Assembly: GCA_035528995.1 (NCBI GenBank)
Contig: DATKXO010000076.1
Span: 1 to 13,058, forward strand
DNA from: DATKXO01 sp035528995
GTDB taxonomy: Bacteria; Planctomycetota; Phycisphaerae; UBA1845
DNA: 13,058 nucleotides
Direction of reading: 5' to 3'
The notes beneath the pieces are model-generated. The model searched no databases, had not been told where the DNA came from, and was given only the letters and a program-made list of their open reading frames with translations. The position numbers and the translations under genes are program-made. This document shows, piece after piece, positions 6,487 through 13,058 of this stretch (position 1 is its first letter; each line of letters starts with the position of its first letter).

Positions 6487-7682
6487 TCGTATGCCAGGGC
6501 GACGGCCGGTTCCAACCGGGCGGCCCGGTATCCGGGGTACAGGGCGCTGAGGGCGCCGCCGACCAGGCCGACGAGCAGAGCACCCAGGAGCCAGACGGCT
6601 TCGATCCGCACGGTGGCCAGCGGCATGAGCCACTCGATCAGACGCGCGGCGGCGAAGGACAGGGCGATGCCGAAAGCGGTCCCGCCCAGGCAGATCAGGA
6701 CGGACTCGGCCACGGCGATGCCGACGAGGTAGCGCCGCGACGCGCCGAGCGATTTAAGAATGCCGATCTCGCGCGTCCGCTGCAGGATCAGGGTGTACAT
6801 GGTCAGCATGACGAACAGGAAACAGACGATCAGGGCGACGGCGCTGGCGATGTTGATGTAGAGGTAGATCTGCTGAAAGCTGTCGGCCAGGAGTCGTCCG
6901 TAGGAGGTCTTGAGCTCGACCTTGGTGTGCAGGGTCCCGGCGAGCAGGTCGGCCGCTTCCTCGGCCCGGGCCGGGTCGGCCAGCTTGACGAAGAACATGC
7001 TGGACCAGGGCACGCCGCCGTTGAGGATGTGCCGCATGGTCTGGATGGGTGCGAAGACGCGCCCGGCGACGCCCGACTCGACGATGCCGACGATGCGGAA
7101 CCGGTGGTCGTAGATGGTGGCGGTGTCGCCGACCTTGTACGGTCCGACGCGGGCCAGGCGGCTGTCGATGATCAGCTCGCAGGCGCCGCGCAGGAGTCGG
7201 TCGTCGACGGTCTCGGGGTCGTAGCGCTTGCCGTCGCCGCGGAGCGCCTCGACGTGGCGTTTGAAGGCGGCGCCGCCGTTGAAGAGGGTGCCGGCCTGGA
7301 GTGTGCGGCCGCCCAGGAAGGAGGCCATGTCGTCAGGGTCGATGCCGAACATGCGCTGCTGCTGGCCGCCGAGTCGCACGGTGTCCAGGAAAACGGGGAT
7401 GGCCTTGCGGGCCACTGGGGCGCCGTCCAGGGTGGTCGACTCGATGATCTGTGCGTAGCGGTCGGAGAAGATGGCCCCGCCCTGGAAGATGACGTTGGCA
7501 TTCTCGGGCAGGACGATGAGTTCGGCGTCGACGCTCTGCATTCGGTCGGCCACCTCATCGAGCATGCCGTGGGAGAGGCTGAGCTGGACGACCATCATGG
7601 CCACGCCGATGCCGACGGCCGCGGAGCAGAGCACGCTGCGCAGCTTGTGGTGGAGCAGGTTGGCCACTGGCAGGGCGAGCAT
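6483..7682 (-). CDS. ABC transporter permease, FtsX/MacB family (LolC or DevC/HrtB type)
   Basis: The 399-residue protein has the four-helix plan of this family. Helix 1 lies at about 14-35, and a large periplasmic domain (MacB-PCD-like) spans roughly 40-270, with SVDAELIVLPENANVIF (50-66) early in it. Helices 2-4 lie at about 276-301, 325-346 and 361-381. RTREIGILKSLGAS (302-315) is the typical coupling segment that meets the ATPase. The N-terminal part (QLSLSHGMLDEVADRM) recalls DevC/HrtB, while length and layout equal LolC. Only one permease gene is present, so a homodimer with two ATPases is expected. The start is ATG 7680-7682, with GGGAGAGG about 10 bases upstream; an in-frame extension to 7781 crosses the proposed promoter. 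A role in export or lipoprotein release is possible; neither is proven. Confidence 0.9.
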   Translation of the reverse strand: MLALPVANLLHHKLRSVLCSAAVGIGVAMMVVQLSLSHGMLDEVADRMQSVDAELIVLPENANVIFQGGAIFSDRYAQIIESTTLDGAPVARKAIPVFLDTVRLGGQQQRMFGIDPDDMASFLGGRTLQAGTLFNGGAAFKRHVEALRGDGKRYDPETVDDRLLRGACELIIDSRLARVGPYKVGDTATIYDHRFRIVGIVESGVAGRVFAPIQTMRHILNGGVPWSSMFFVKLADPARAEEAADLLAGTLHTKVELKTSYGRLLADSFQQIYLYINIASAVALIVCFLFVMLTMYTLILQRTREIGILKSLGASRRYLVGIAVAESVLICLGGTAFGIALSFAAARLIEWLMPLATVRIEAVWLLGALLVGLVGGALSALYPGYRAARLEPAVALAYE

Positions 7683-7751
7683 GGTCAGGAGGCCTCTCCC
7701 CCCTTGTTGTGACCGCACCAATGCGGATTCATCCCGGCGCACGTGAGCGAG

Positions 7752-7780
7752 AGTATACCGGCTGGCGGTGCCGTTGACCA
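7752..7780 (-). promoter_or_regulatory. Candidate sigma-70 promoter of the ABC transporter operon
   Basis: On the minus strand TGGTCA (7775-7780) is followed after exactly 17 bases by TATACT (7752-7757, 5 of 6 matches). It lies in the 122-base gap between the HAD gene and the permease. Transcription would begin near 7745. A small hairpin, CCGCA-loop-TGCGG (7713-7726), would lie in the leader. This suggests the transporter run has its own promoter separate from the lipoprotein and HAD genes. Confidence 0.45.
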
Positions 7781-7804
7781 CGCGGCGGGTCCGAGGCCGG
7801 GGAT

Positions 7805-8401
7805 CTAGGGTCGCTGGTTGACAGGGGCCTTGTCGAGCAGGTCCAGCAACTCCGTCAGGCGGTTAATGACGTGGTCGGCCTGGTCGGCGTATTCGGGCGT
7901 GGGACGATCGGCGTGCAGGAGCAGGACGGTGGTGCAGCCGGCCTGGCGCCCGGAGCGGATATCGAAGAGGTGATCGCCGACCATCCAACTGGCCGAGGGC
8001 TGACACTCGAGTTCCTGGCACAGATCCACAATCGGCGCGGCCGAGGGCTTGACGGCGCCGTCGTCGCGGCAGCGCATGGTGTCCACGGTGAGGTTGTGCT
8101 TGTCCAGGACGACCTGGGTCCACCGGCGGGCGTTGCGGGTGAGTATGGCGGTGTGCCAGCCCCGGCGGGCCAGAGCGGCGAGTGTTTCGGCGGCCCCCTC
8201 CTGCAGGACCGAGTTGTGTGCCGCCCGGTGTTCGTGTCGTCGGAGGATGGCCTCGGCGTCGGCGCGCCGGCCGGCGTCCATGCGTTCCATGGCCTCGAGG
8301 ATGGGCTCGTTGGTCAGGCCCATCTCGGCGCGCATGCCGTCGAAGTCGAGCACCGGCACGGTGAGCGTGCCGTCGAGGTCGAAGATGACCGCCCCAGCCA
8401 T
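7805..8401 (-). CDS. HAD-superfamily phosphatase (phosphoglycolate phosphatase-like)
   Basis: The 198-residue product has every HAD motif. Motif I is FDLDGT with nucleophile Asp8 and acid/base Asp10; motif II is Thr88 in AILTRN; motif III is Lys118 in VKPS; motif IV is GDHLFD (142-147). A helical cap occupies about residues 18-70. This is the architecture of small Mg-dependent phosphomonoesterases such as Gph. The substrate cannot be read from the sequence, so a broad phosphatase name is safest. The start is ATG 8399-8401 with GAGGGG about 9 bases upstream. It follows the lipoprotein gene by 57 bases on the same strand, so the two could be co-transcribed, though no functional link is apparent. 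Confidence 0.9.
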   Translation of the reverse strand: MAGAVIFDLDGTLTVPVLDFDGMRAEMGLTNEPILEAMERMDAGRRADAEAILRRHEHRAAHNSVLQEGAAETLAALARRGWHTAILTRNARRWTQVVLDKHNLTVDTMRCRDDGAVKPSAAPIVDLCQELECQPSASWMVGDHLFDIRSGRQAGCTTVLLLHADRPTPEYADQADHVINRLTELLDLLDKAPVNQRP

Positions 8402-8458
8402 GCCAGTTGACCCCTCAGCCGGTACGATGCACGGAAACCGAACGGTCGCCGGCGGACG

Positions 8459-9013
8459 CTACCGCGAATCCACCACGGGCGGCTCCGTCGTATACTCGCC
8501 GTTGCTGCCGATGTAGGCGAAGATGATGGTGTTCCCGCAGTCGAAGTTGTCACCGACGCTGAGGATTCGCCGCTGCCCAGTAGCCAGCAGGGCTCCGCTT
8601 GAATCGTAGTACTCGCCCCCTTCGGTACCGATGACGGTGTTGTCACTGCAGGGGAAGGTGATCTCGTCGTCGGCATCGACGTCAAGCAGGCCGCTGCCGG
8701 CGACGCCTATGTCCGCTTCGATGTGATACTGAGGTTGGAAAAGATCTTCGCCGGGGTCGTCGAGGACGTCGTTGGTGGCGTAGAACTGGGTGTCGATAGC
8801 GGCGTCGCTGTCGTTGATGAACCGGACGCTGATCTCGTCCTGGCCAGCGCCGCCACCACTACCGCCGTCGTTGTCCGGCTCGGCGTCACCGCCACCACCA
8901 CCGCCGCCGGTGACCGCGACGGCACCGCCGCAACCAACCATGCAGGCGGCCGCCAGGATCGAGATCAGCGCGGTCCAAACGCTCCGCCGCGGGGTGATTA
9001 TTGTCGAAATCAT
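8459..9013 (-). CDS. Putative lipoprotein with a Gly-rich linker
   Basis: The 184-residue product begins with a lipoprotein-type signal: basic PRR (8-10), hydrophobic SVWTALISILAAACMVG, then a Cys at 28 in MVGC (Cys24 in AAAC is an alternative lipid site). A Gly-rich, flexible linker (about 35-58, including seven Gly in a row) follows. A probable beta-rich domain runs from ISVRFINDSDAAIDTQFYAT (61-80) to the end, with Cys pairs PC (about residue 125) and DC (about 161) that could form a disulphide. The mature protein would be tethered to a membrane facing the periplasm. The start, ATG 9011-9013, has AGGAGG 7 bases upstream. The globular domain is not recognised. It is the first gene of the minus-strand run and faces the MsmK-like gene across a divergent region. 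Confidence 0.75.
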   Translation of the reverse strand: MISTIITPRRSVWTALISILAAACMVGCGGAVAVTGGGGGGGDAEPDNDGGSGGGAGQDEISVRFINDSDAAIDTQFYATNDVLDDPGEDLFQPQYHIEADIGVAGSGLLDVDADDEITFPCSDNTVIGTEGGEYYDSSGALLATGQRRILSVGDNFDCGNTIIFAYIGSNGEYTTEPPVVDSR

Positions 9014-9126
9014 GGTGAGGCCTCCTACAGTGGGAGTGTAATGCAGGTAGTGTGACCTGCGATTTCTGCCGCCCGGGCCGGCGTTTGTGCTGGGAAGCGG
9101 CTCGGGCGACCAACTGCGCCGGGGCA

Positions 9127-9155
9127 TTTGTACCTTGGATCAAGTGTACGCTCAA
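9127..9155 (-). promoter_or_regulatory. Weak sigma-70 promoter candidate for the lipoprotein gene
   Basis: On the minus strand TTGAGC (9150-9155) and TACAAA (9127-9132) are 17 bases apart, each matching consensus at 4 of 6 positions. The leader to the ATG at 9013 would be about 107 bases. The match is modest; its main support is the position in the divergent gap. Confidence 0.3.
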
Positions 9156-9198
9156 GCGGCCCAGAGGGAAGCGCCGGGCGTGGCACTGGCGCGAATAT

Positions 9199-9226
9199 TT
9201 GACAGTCCCACCGGCCGATTTATAAT
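9199..9226 (+). promoter_or_regulatory. Near-perfect sigma-70 promoter of the MsmK-like ATPase gene
   Basis: TTGACA (9199-9204) and TATAAT (9221-9226) are both exact consensus hexamers separated by 16 bases. Transcription would start near 9233, about 63 bases before the ATG at 9296. Such an exact match in a high-GC region is unlikely by chance and implies strong constitutive expression. Confidence 0.75.
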
Positions 9227-9295
9227 CTGGGCTGCCGCTGGGCTTCGGTGCGGTTCAGAATCGCCGCCAGCGGGGCGTTGAAGGTATGCGCTGAG

Positions 9296-10459
9296 ATGGC
9301 CACGGTTGCGCTGGAGCACGTGCATAAAGTCTATGGCTCGGACTCGGGCCAGGTGGATGCGGTGCGCGACGTGACTTTGGACATCGCGGATCGGGAGTTC
9401 ATCGTGCTGGTGGGTCCGTCGGGCTGCGGCAAGAGCACGACGCTACGGATGGTGGCCGGCCTGGAGGACGTGAGCTCGGGTACGATCCGGATCGGCGGGC
9501 GGGTTGTGAACAACGTGGCGCCCAAAGACCGGGACATCGCGATGGTGTTCCAGAACTACGCCCTGTATCCGCACATGACGGTGTACAAGAACATGGCCTT
9601 CGGTCTTCGGATGCGCAAGGTGGCCAAGCCGGAGATTCGCCGTCGGGTGGGCGAAGCGGCGGGGCTGCTGGGGATCGAAGGGCTCCTGGAGCGCAAGCCG
9701 AAGCAGCTATCGGGTGGGGAGCGTCAGCGGGTTGCGGTGGGTCGGGCGATCGTTCGGGAGCCGCAGGCGTTTCTGTTCGACGAGCCGTTGTCGAACCTGG
9801 ACGCGAAGCTTCGCGTTCAGATGCGTGCGGAGTTGAAGAAGCTGCACCGTCGTCTGCGGACCACGGTGATCTACGTCACGCACGATCAAGAGGAAGCCAT
9901 GACGCTGGGAGACCGGATCGTGGTGATGAAGTCCGGCGTGGTGCACCAGTGCGACGCGCCGCTGGAAGTTTATGACCGGCCGCGGGACCGCTTCGTGGCG
10001 TCCTTTGTGGGGACGCCTCCGATGAACTTCTTCGAAGGTCTCGTTCGGGTCGGTGATGGGGACGTGCTGTTCGAGACGAGCTGCGGGCAGGTTCGGCTAC
10101 CGCAGCATCTGGGCGAACGGCTGGCGGATCGTCGCGGGGAGGCCTTCGTGCTGGGCGTCCGGCCGGAGGCGTTTTCGTTTCCGGAGGGCGGCGGTTCGTC
10201 GGGAACGTCGCCGGAGGGCGGCGATCACCTGCGGATGCGGGTGGCGGTGGTGGAGCCGCTGGGCAGCGAGAAGGACGTTCATCTGCAAACGGCGGACGGC
10301 GGAGGGGCTGTGGCCCGGGTGCCGTCGCACGTAGCGGTGGTCGAGGGGAATGACGTGGACGTGTTCCTGGACAGTTCGCGGGTTCACGTCTTCGCCCCCG
10401 GAGAAGCCGGTTTGAACATCGGCCTGAACGGATACGGGGCTCGGTCCAGTGTCAACTAG
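9296..10459 (+). CDS. ABC transporter ATP-binding protein, MalK/MsmK/UgpC type
   Basis: This 387-residue ATPase energises carbohydrate or glycerol-phosphate ABC importers. The nucleotide-binding domain (1-235) carries Walker A GPSGCGKST (40-48), Gln86 in FQNYALYPHMTV, signature LSGGERQR (138-145), Walker B FLFDEPLSNLDAKLR (159-173) and His196 in VTHDQEEAMTLGDR. A C-terminal TOBE/regulatory domain (about 240-387) includes GVRPEAF (287-293) and an unusual Gly/Ser-rich insertion (297-310) encoded around a 13-base direct repeat (10181-10193 and 10211-10223). The start at ATG 9296 is where family similarity begins; GTG 9248 is an upstream alternative. No permease or binding protein lies nearby, so it may be a shared ATPase serving several importers encoded elsewhere, as MsmX does. 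Its substrate is unknown. Confidence 0.92.
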   Translation: MATVALEHVHKVYGSDSGQVDAVRDVTLDIADREFIVLVGPSGCGKSTTLRMVAGLEDVSSGTIRIGGRVVNNVAPKDRDIAMVFQNYALYPHMTVYKNMAFGLRMRKVAKPEIRRRVGEAAGLLGIEGLLERKPKQLSGGERQRVAVGRAIVREPQAFLFDEPLSNLDAKLRVQMRAELKKLHRRLRTTVIYVTHDQEEAMTLGDRIVVMKSGVVHQCDAPLEVYDRPRDRFVASFVGTPPMNFFEGLVRVGDGDVLFETSCGQVRLPQHLGERLADRRGEAFVLGVRPEAFSFPEGGGSSGTSPEGGDHLRMRVAVVEPLGSEKDVHLQTADGGGAVARVPSHVAVVEGNDVDVFLDSSRVHVFAPGEAGLNIGLNGYGARSSVN

Positions 10460-10477
10460 CCGGTTGACACACTGGGC
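10446..10477 (+). terminator. Strong hairpin spanning the ATPase stop codon
   Basis: GTGTCAAC (10449-10456) pairs perfectly with GTTGACAC (10463-10470), and outer arms CCA/TGG extend the stem past a 2-base bulge. The stop codon TAG (10457-10459) begins the 6-base loop. Only three T follow, so it is not a classical intrinsic terminator. It may slow ribosomes or polymerase, protect the mRNA end, or serve as a protein-binding site. Confidence 0.45.
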
Positions 10478-10567
10478 TTTGCGCGGGTTGGTTCGGGTCT
10501 GGTCCATCGGTTGGAGGCATCCGATGGCCTGACGCCCGATCGATCCATCGACGCGGTTCCGTATCGA

Positions 10568-10596
10568 AGTGGGTTCGCCGGTGCGCCCACTTTTTT
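10568..10596 (+). terminator. Rho-independent-type terminator in the nusA leader
   Basis: AGTGGG (10568-10573) pairs with CCCACT (10586-10591), and six T follow (10591-10596). It sits 110 bases past the ATPase stop and 106 bases before nusA, so it could end the ATPase transcript. The right arm can instead pair with a downstream segment: GCGCCCAC (10583-10590) with GTGGGCGT (10605-10612). The two folds are mutually exclusive. No convincing nusA promoter was found after it. Confidence 0.5.
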
Positions 10597-10701
10597 GTTG
10601 ACCGGTGGGCGTCGGTCTGGGGACGTGGAGGGTGCAGTACATGTTGGGCGGGCACGGACGCCGGGAGGCCGTGCAAAGAAAGTCAGACGAGTGGTGATCA
10701 G

Positions 10702-12183
10702 ATGACACCTGATATTCTTCGGCTGGTCGATTCGATCTGCCGCGACAAGAACATCGACAAGGACCAACTGCTGGGCGACCTGGAAGGGGCGATGGCGTCG
10801 GCCATCCGGAAGACGTACGGTCAGATCGAGGACGTTCAGGTTCACATCGACCGGATGAACGGTCAGATCACGGCGCAGTGCGAAGGGACGTCGATCAGCA
10901 TGGCGGAGCTGGGCCGGATCAGCGCCCAGACCTGCAAGCAGGTGATGATCCAGAAGATCCGGGAGGCGGAGCGTTCGAGCATTTTCGAGGAGTTCTCGGA
11001 GCGGGTGGGGACCATCATCACGGGGACGGTGGCCCGGTACGAGGGCGGGGCGCTGGTGGTGAATCTGGGTCGGACGGAGGGTTTTCTGCCCAAGAGCGAG
11101 CAGATTCCCGGGGAGACGCATCACCCGGGCGACCGGGTCCGGGCGATGATTCTGGACGTTCGGGAGGCCCCGCACCAGGTCAAGATCGTGCTGACCCGCA
11201 CCCATCCGGATTACATTCGTCGGTTGTTCGAGCTGGAGGTTCCCGAGGTCGGCGAGCGGATCATCGAGATCAAGGCCCTGGCGCGTGAGGCGGGATACCG
11301 CACCAAGGTTGCGGTCGCCTCGATCGACTCGAAGGTGGACGCGGTGGGAGCGTGCGTGGGCGTTCGGGGCAGCCGGATCCGCAACATCGTGGACGAGCTG
11401 GGTGGCGAGAAGATCGACATCGTGCGGTGGAACGAGTCATCGCAGGTGTTGATCTCGAACGCGCTGAAGCCGGCGGAGGTTCAGGAGATCGCGCTGTGCT
11501 TCGAGCTGGGTCGATGCACGGTGGTGGTGGCCGAGGACCAGCTTTCGTTGGCGATCGGCAAACGGGGCCAGAACGTTCGTCTGGCGGCCCGGCTGACGGG
11601 CTGGGACATCGATATTCTGACCCCGGCGGAATACAACAAGAACCTGGACGACATCGAGAAGACCCTGACGGCCATGGGTGTGGAAGACGTGCAGATCGAG
11701 AAAGTGATGGCCATGGGGATGGTCTCGTTGATGGACGTCGAGGAGGTGGGTGCCGAGCCGCTGGTCAACGAGTTGGAGATCGACGAGGAGCGGGCGAAGC
11801 AGATCGTCGAGAAAGCGGCTGCAGAGGCCAGGCGGCTCGCCGACGAGGCCAAGGCGAAGGCGGCTCAGGAGGCGGCGGCGAAGGCGGCCCAGGAGGCTGA
11901 GGCGAAGGCGGCTCAGGAGGAGGCGGCGGCTGGGGAGGCCGAATCCGTCGAAGGGGCCGAGGCCGCAACCGGGTCTGTGGCCGATGGAAGTGAACAGCAG
12001 GAGGGCCGGCCGGTTGCCGACCTGGTGGCGGGACTGGACGAGCAAGGTATTGTCGACGCTCCAAGCGTGGAGGCGGCCGAAGAGTTGGAAGAATCGGAGG
12101 AGTCCGAGCCGCTGACGGAATCGTCTGACGTGGCATCGGCCGAACCGAACGAGAAGGCTGAGGAATCGCGGGTGGCCGAGTAG
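10702..12183 (+). CDS. nusA: Transcription termination/antitermination factor NusA
   Basis: NusA binds RNA polymerase and nascent RNA and modulates pausing, termination and antitermination. In the 493-residue product, an N-terminal polymerase-binding domain (about 1-100) is shorter than in E. coli. An S1 domain follows (about 101-167, GTIITGTVARYEGGALVVNLG), then KH1 with GVRGSR (220-225) and KH2 with AIGKRGQN (284-291). A helical segment (310-372) resembles acidic-repeat modules. The tail from about 373 is Ala/Glu-rich and likely disordered or coiled; it includes three 24-base repeats (11857-11928). The start ATG 10702 has GGTGATC (10693-10699), complementary to the 16S rRNA end, just upstream. 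infB follows by 49 bases. No rimP is found upstream; the preceding gene is an unrelated ABC ATPase. Confidence 0.95.
   Translation: MTPDILRLVDSICRDKNIDKDQLLGDLEGAMASAIRKTYGQIEDVQVHIDRMNGQITAQCEGTSISMAELGRISAQTCKQVMIQKIREAERSSIFEEFSERVGTIITGTVARYEGGALVVNLGRTEGFLPKSEQIPGETHHPGDRVRAMILDVREAPHQVKIVLTRTHPDYIRRLFELEVPEVGERIIEIKALAREAGYRTKVAVASIDSKVDAVGACVGVRGSRIRNIVDELGGEKIDIVRWNESSQVLISNALKPAEVQEIALCFELGRCTVVVAEDQLSLAIGKRGQNVRLAARLTGWDIDILTPAEYNKNLDDIEKTLTAMGVEDVQIEKVMAMGMVSLMDVEEVGAEPLVNELEIDEERAKQIVEKAAAEARRLADEAKAKAAQEAAAKAAQEAEAKAAQEEAAAGEAESVEGAEAATGSVADGSEQQEGRPVADLVAGLDEQGIVDAPSVEAAEELEESEESEPLTESSDVASAEPNEKAEESRVAE
11857..11928 (+). repeat. Three tandem 24-base repeats inside nusA
   Basis: Three in-frame units start at 11857, 11881 and 11905, each opening AAGGCGGCYCAGGAGG. 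They encode KAAQEAAA, KAAQEAEA and KAAQEEAA, an Ala/Glu/Lys-rich helical stretch. Units differ by a few substitutions. Copy number could vary between strains without breaking the frame. Confidence 0.85.
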
Positions 12184-12194
12184 GTGATTCCGCT

Positions 12195-12209
12195 CCGGCA
12201 TAGTGCCGG
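12195..12209 (+). other. Hairpin between nusA and infB
   Basis: CCGGCA (12195-12200) pairs exactly with TGCCGG (12204-12209) around a TAG loop. There is no T tract, so it is probably not a terminator. It lies 14 bases before the infB ribosome-binding site and could mark an RNA-processing or pausing site in the nusA-infB message. Confidence 0.4.
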
Positions 12210-12232
12210 CGAGTGAGTAAACGGAGGTGTCT

Positions 12233-13058
12233 GTGGCCGAGAAGATGCGCGTTCACATTCTGGCGAAAGAGTTGAACGTGACCAGTAAGGCCATATTGCT
12301 GAAGTGCGCCGCCGAGGGTCTGCCGGTCAAGAACCACATGACCGCGCTGGGCCCTGGGCTGGAAGCGACGATCCGCGAATGGTTTACGGAGGGGCAGCAT
12401 TTGACCACGGTGGAGACGGCCGAGCGGGTGGACCTGAAGAAGGTCCGTGTCGCGCGGAGGAAGAAGAAGGCCGCGGCGGAGGTCGCGGCATCGGCGGATC
12501 AGGCGGTTGCCGTGGCCGAGGCCCCGGCGGAGGTTGCTCCGGTCGAGGCCGAAGTCCCGGAGGCGGCCGCCGCCGAAGTGGCCGAACTGGCCGAAGCGCC
12601 GCCCGGGCCCGAAGTCGATGCGGCGCTGGCGCCCCCCGAGGCGCCGCCCGAAGAAGCCGCCACGGTACCGTCCGGCCCCGCAGTCCCGGGGCCCGTTGAA
12701 GCGCCGGCGGCACCGGCGGAGCCGGAGGTCGCCGAACCGGTCGAAGGTGAGCCGGCACCGGAGCGCATGGTGGCCGAAGTCGAGGCGCCCGGACCTACCG
12801 CGGCGCTTGTCGAGGAGGCGCCTGGACCACTGGCGCTGCCGGAACCGGTCCGCCCGGCAGGACCCCAGAACGTTCCCGCGCCTGCGCGGGTGCAGGGCCC
12901 GCGCGTGGTGCGCTATGAACCGCCGGAGCGGGACTACCATCCGCCCCCGCGTTCACCGCGGCGGCCGCCTCCTGCGCCTGGGCCGACCGGTGAGCCGATG
13001 CCTCCGCCGGCTCCAGAGCGGGCCGGCGAGCGGCGGCGTGGGGCGGGGGCGGGGGCGG
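12233..13058 (+). CDS. infB: Translation initiation factor IF-2, 5' part only (runs off the right edge)
   Basis: IF-2 is the GTPase that brings initiator tRNA to the 30S subunit and promotes subunit joining. A frame of 275 codons starts at GTG 12233, preceded by GGAGG (12223-12227) 5 bases upstream, and stays open to the window end. An internal ATG at 12245 is a weaker alternative. Residues 5-50 (MRVHILAKELNVTSKAILLK, then GLPVKNHMTAL) match the IF2_N domain. After a basic patch (RVARRKKK, about 79-86), residues 87-275 are almost entirely Ala, Pro, Glu, Val and Arg, the long disordered linker that is typical of high-GC species. The GTP-binding core is not reached. The order nusA-infB is widely conserved. 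Confidence 0.93.
   Translation, partial: MAEKMRVHILAKELNVTSKAILLKCAAEGLPVKNHMTALGPGLEATIREWFTEGQHLTTVETAERVDLKKVRVARRKKKAAAEVAASADQAVAVAEAPAEVAPVEAEVPEAAAAEVAELAEAPPGPEVDAALAPPEAPPEEAATVPSGPAVPGPVEAPAAPAEPEVAEPVEGEPAPERMVAEVEAPGPTAALVEEAPGPLALPEPVRPAGPQNVPAPARVQGPRVVRYEPPERDYHPPPRSPRRPPPAPGPTGEPMPPPAPERAGERRRGAGAGA

Noticed and set aside
10511..10705. 64-codon frame ending in an ATGA overlap with the nusA start
   Set aside because: The overlap is tempting for translational coupling, but the start is a TTG without a ribosome-binding site, the frame crosses the terminator, and the product is low-complexity with no RimP similarity.
11765..12940. Minus-strand 391-codon frame across the nusA tail and infB
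   Set aside because: It is Arg/Pro/Leu-rich antisense to two conserved genes.

Overview
The window reads as a piece of a high-GC bacterial chromosome, most likely from the Planctomycetota (Phycisphaerae-like). This placement is an inference from three things: the nusA-infB pair with an unusually compact NusA N-terminus, an IF-2 with a long Ala/Pro/Glu-rich linker, and the style of the lipoprotein and the LolA-like protein. No rRNA, tRNA, insertion sequence or CRISPR array was seen. All convincing genes from base 1 to 9013 lie on the minus strand and all from 9296 to the end lie on the plus strand, so 9014-9295 is a divergent promoter region.

Left part (minus strand, listed in genomic order). 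Bases 1-455 hold the start of an unrecognised protein with lower GC and rarer codons than its neighbours. A strong ribosome-binding site precedes it, and a 14-base perfect palindrome sits at the predicted transcription start. A 400-base gene-free stretch with stacked hairpins follows. Then comes a threonine-degradation locus: kbl (2-amino-3-ketobutyrate CoA ligase), a BrnT-type toxin with its small partner, and tdh (threonine 3-dehydrogenase-like). In transcription order this is tdh, toxin, antitoxin, kbl. A near-identical 48-base hairpin repeat lies just past the stop codons of both tdh and kbl. A near-consensus sigma-54 promoter lies upstream of tdh. The dehydrogenase lacks the cysteines of the structural zinc lobe and has a Gly-Lys pair where NAD enzymes have Asp.

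Middle part (minus strand, transcription order): a Gly-rich lipoprotein, a HAD-family phosphatase, a one-permease/one-ATPase mechanotransmission-type ABC transporter with a 4-base overlap, a VTT/DedA-like membrane protein and a LolA-like exported protein. The transporter, membrane protein and LolA-like protein may form an envelope lipid or lipoprotein handling unit. That link rests only on adjacency and family resemblance.

Right part (plus strand): an orphan MalK/MsmK/UgpC-type ATPase preceded by an excellent sigma-70 promoter, then nusA, then the 5' part of infB, which runs off the window. No rimP lies upstream of nusA, where it is found in many bacteria. The nusA leader contains a rho-independent-type terminator and an alternative stem that shares one of its arms.
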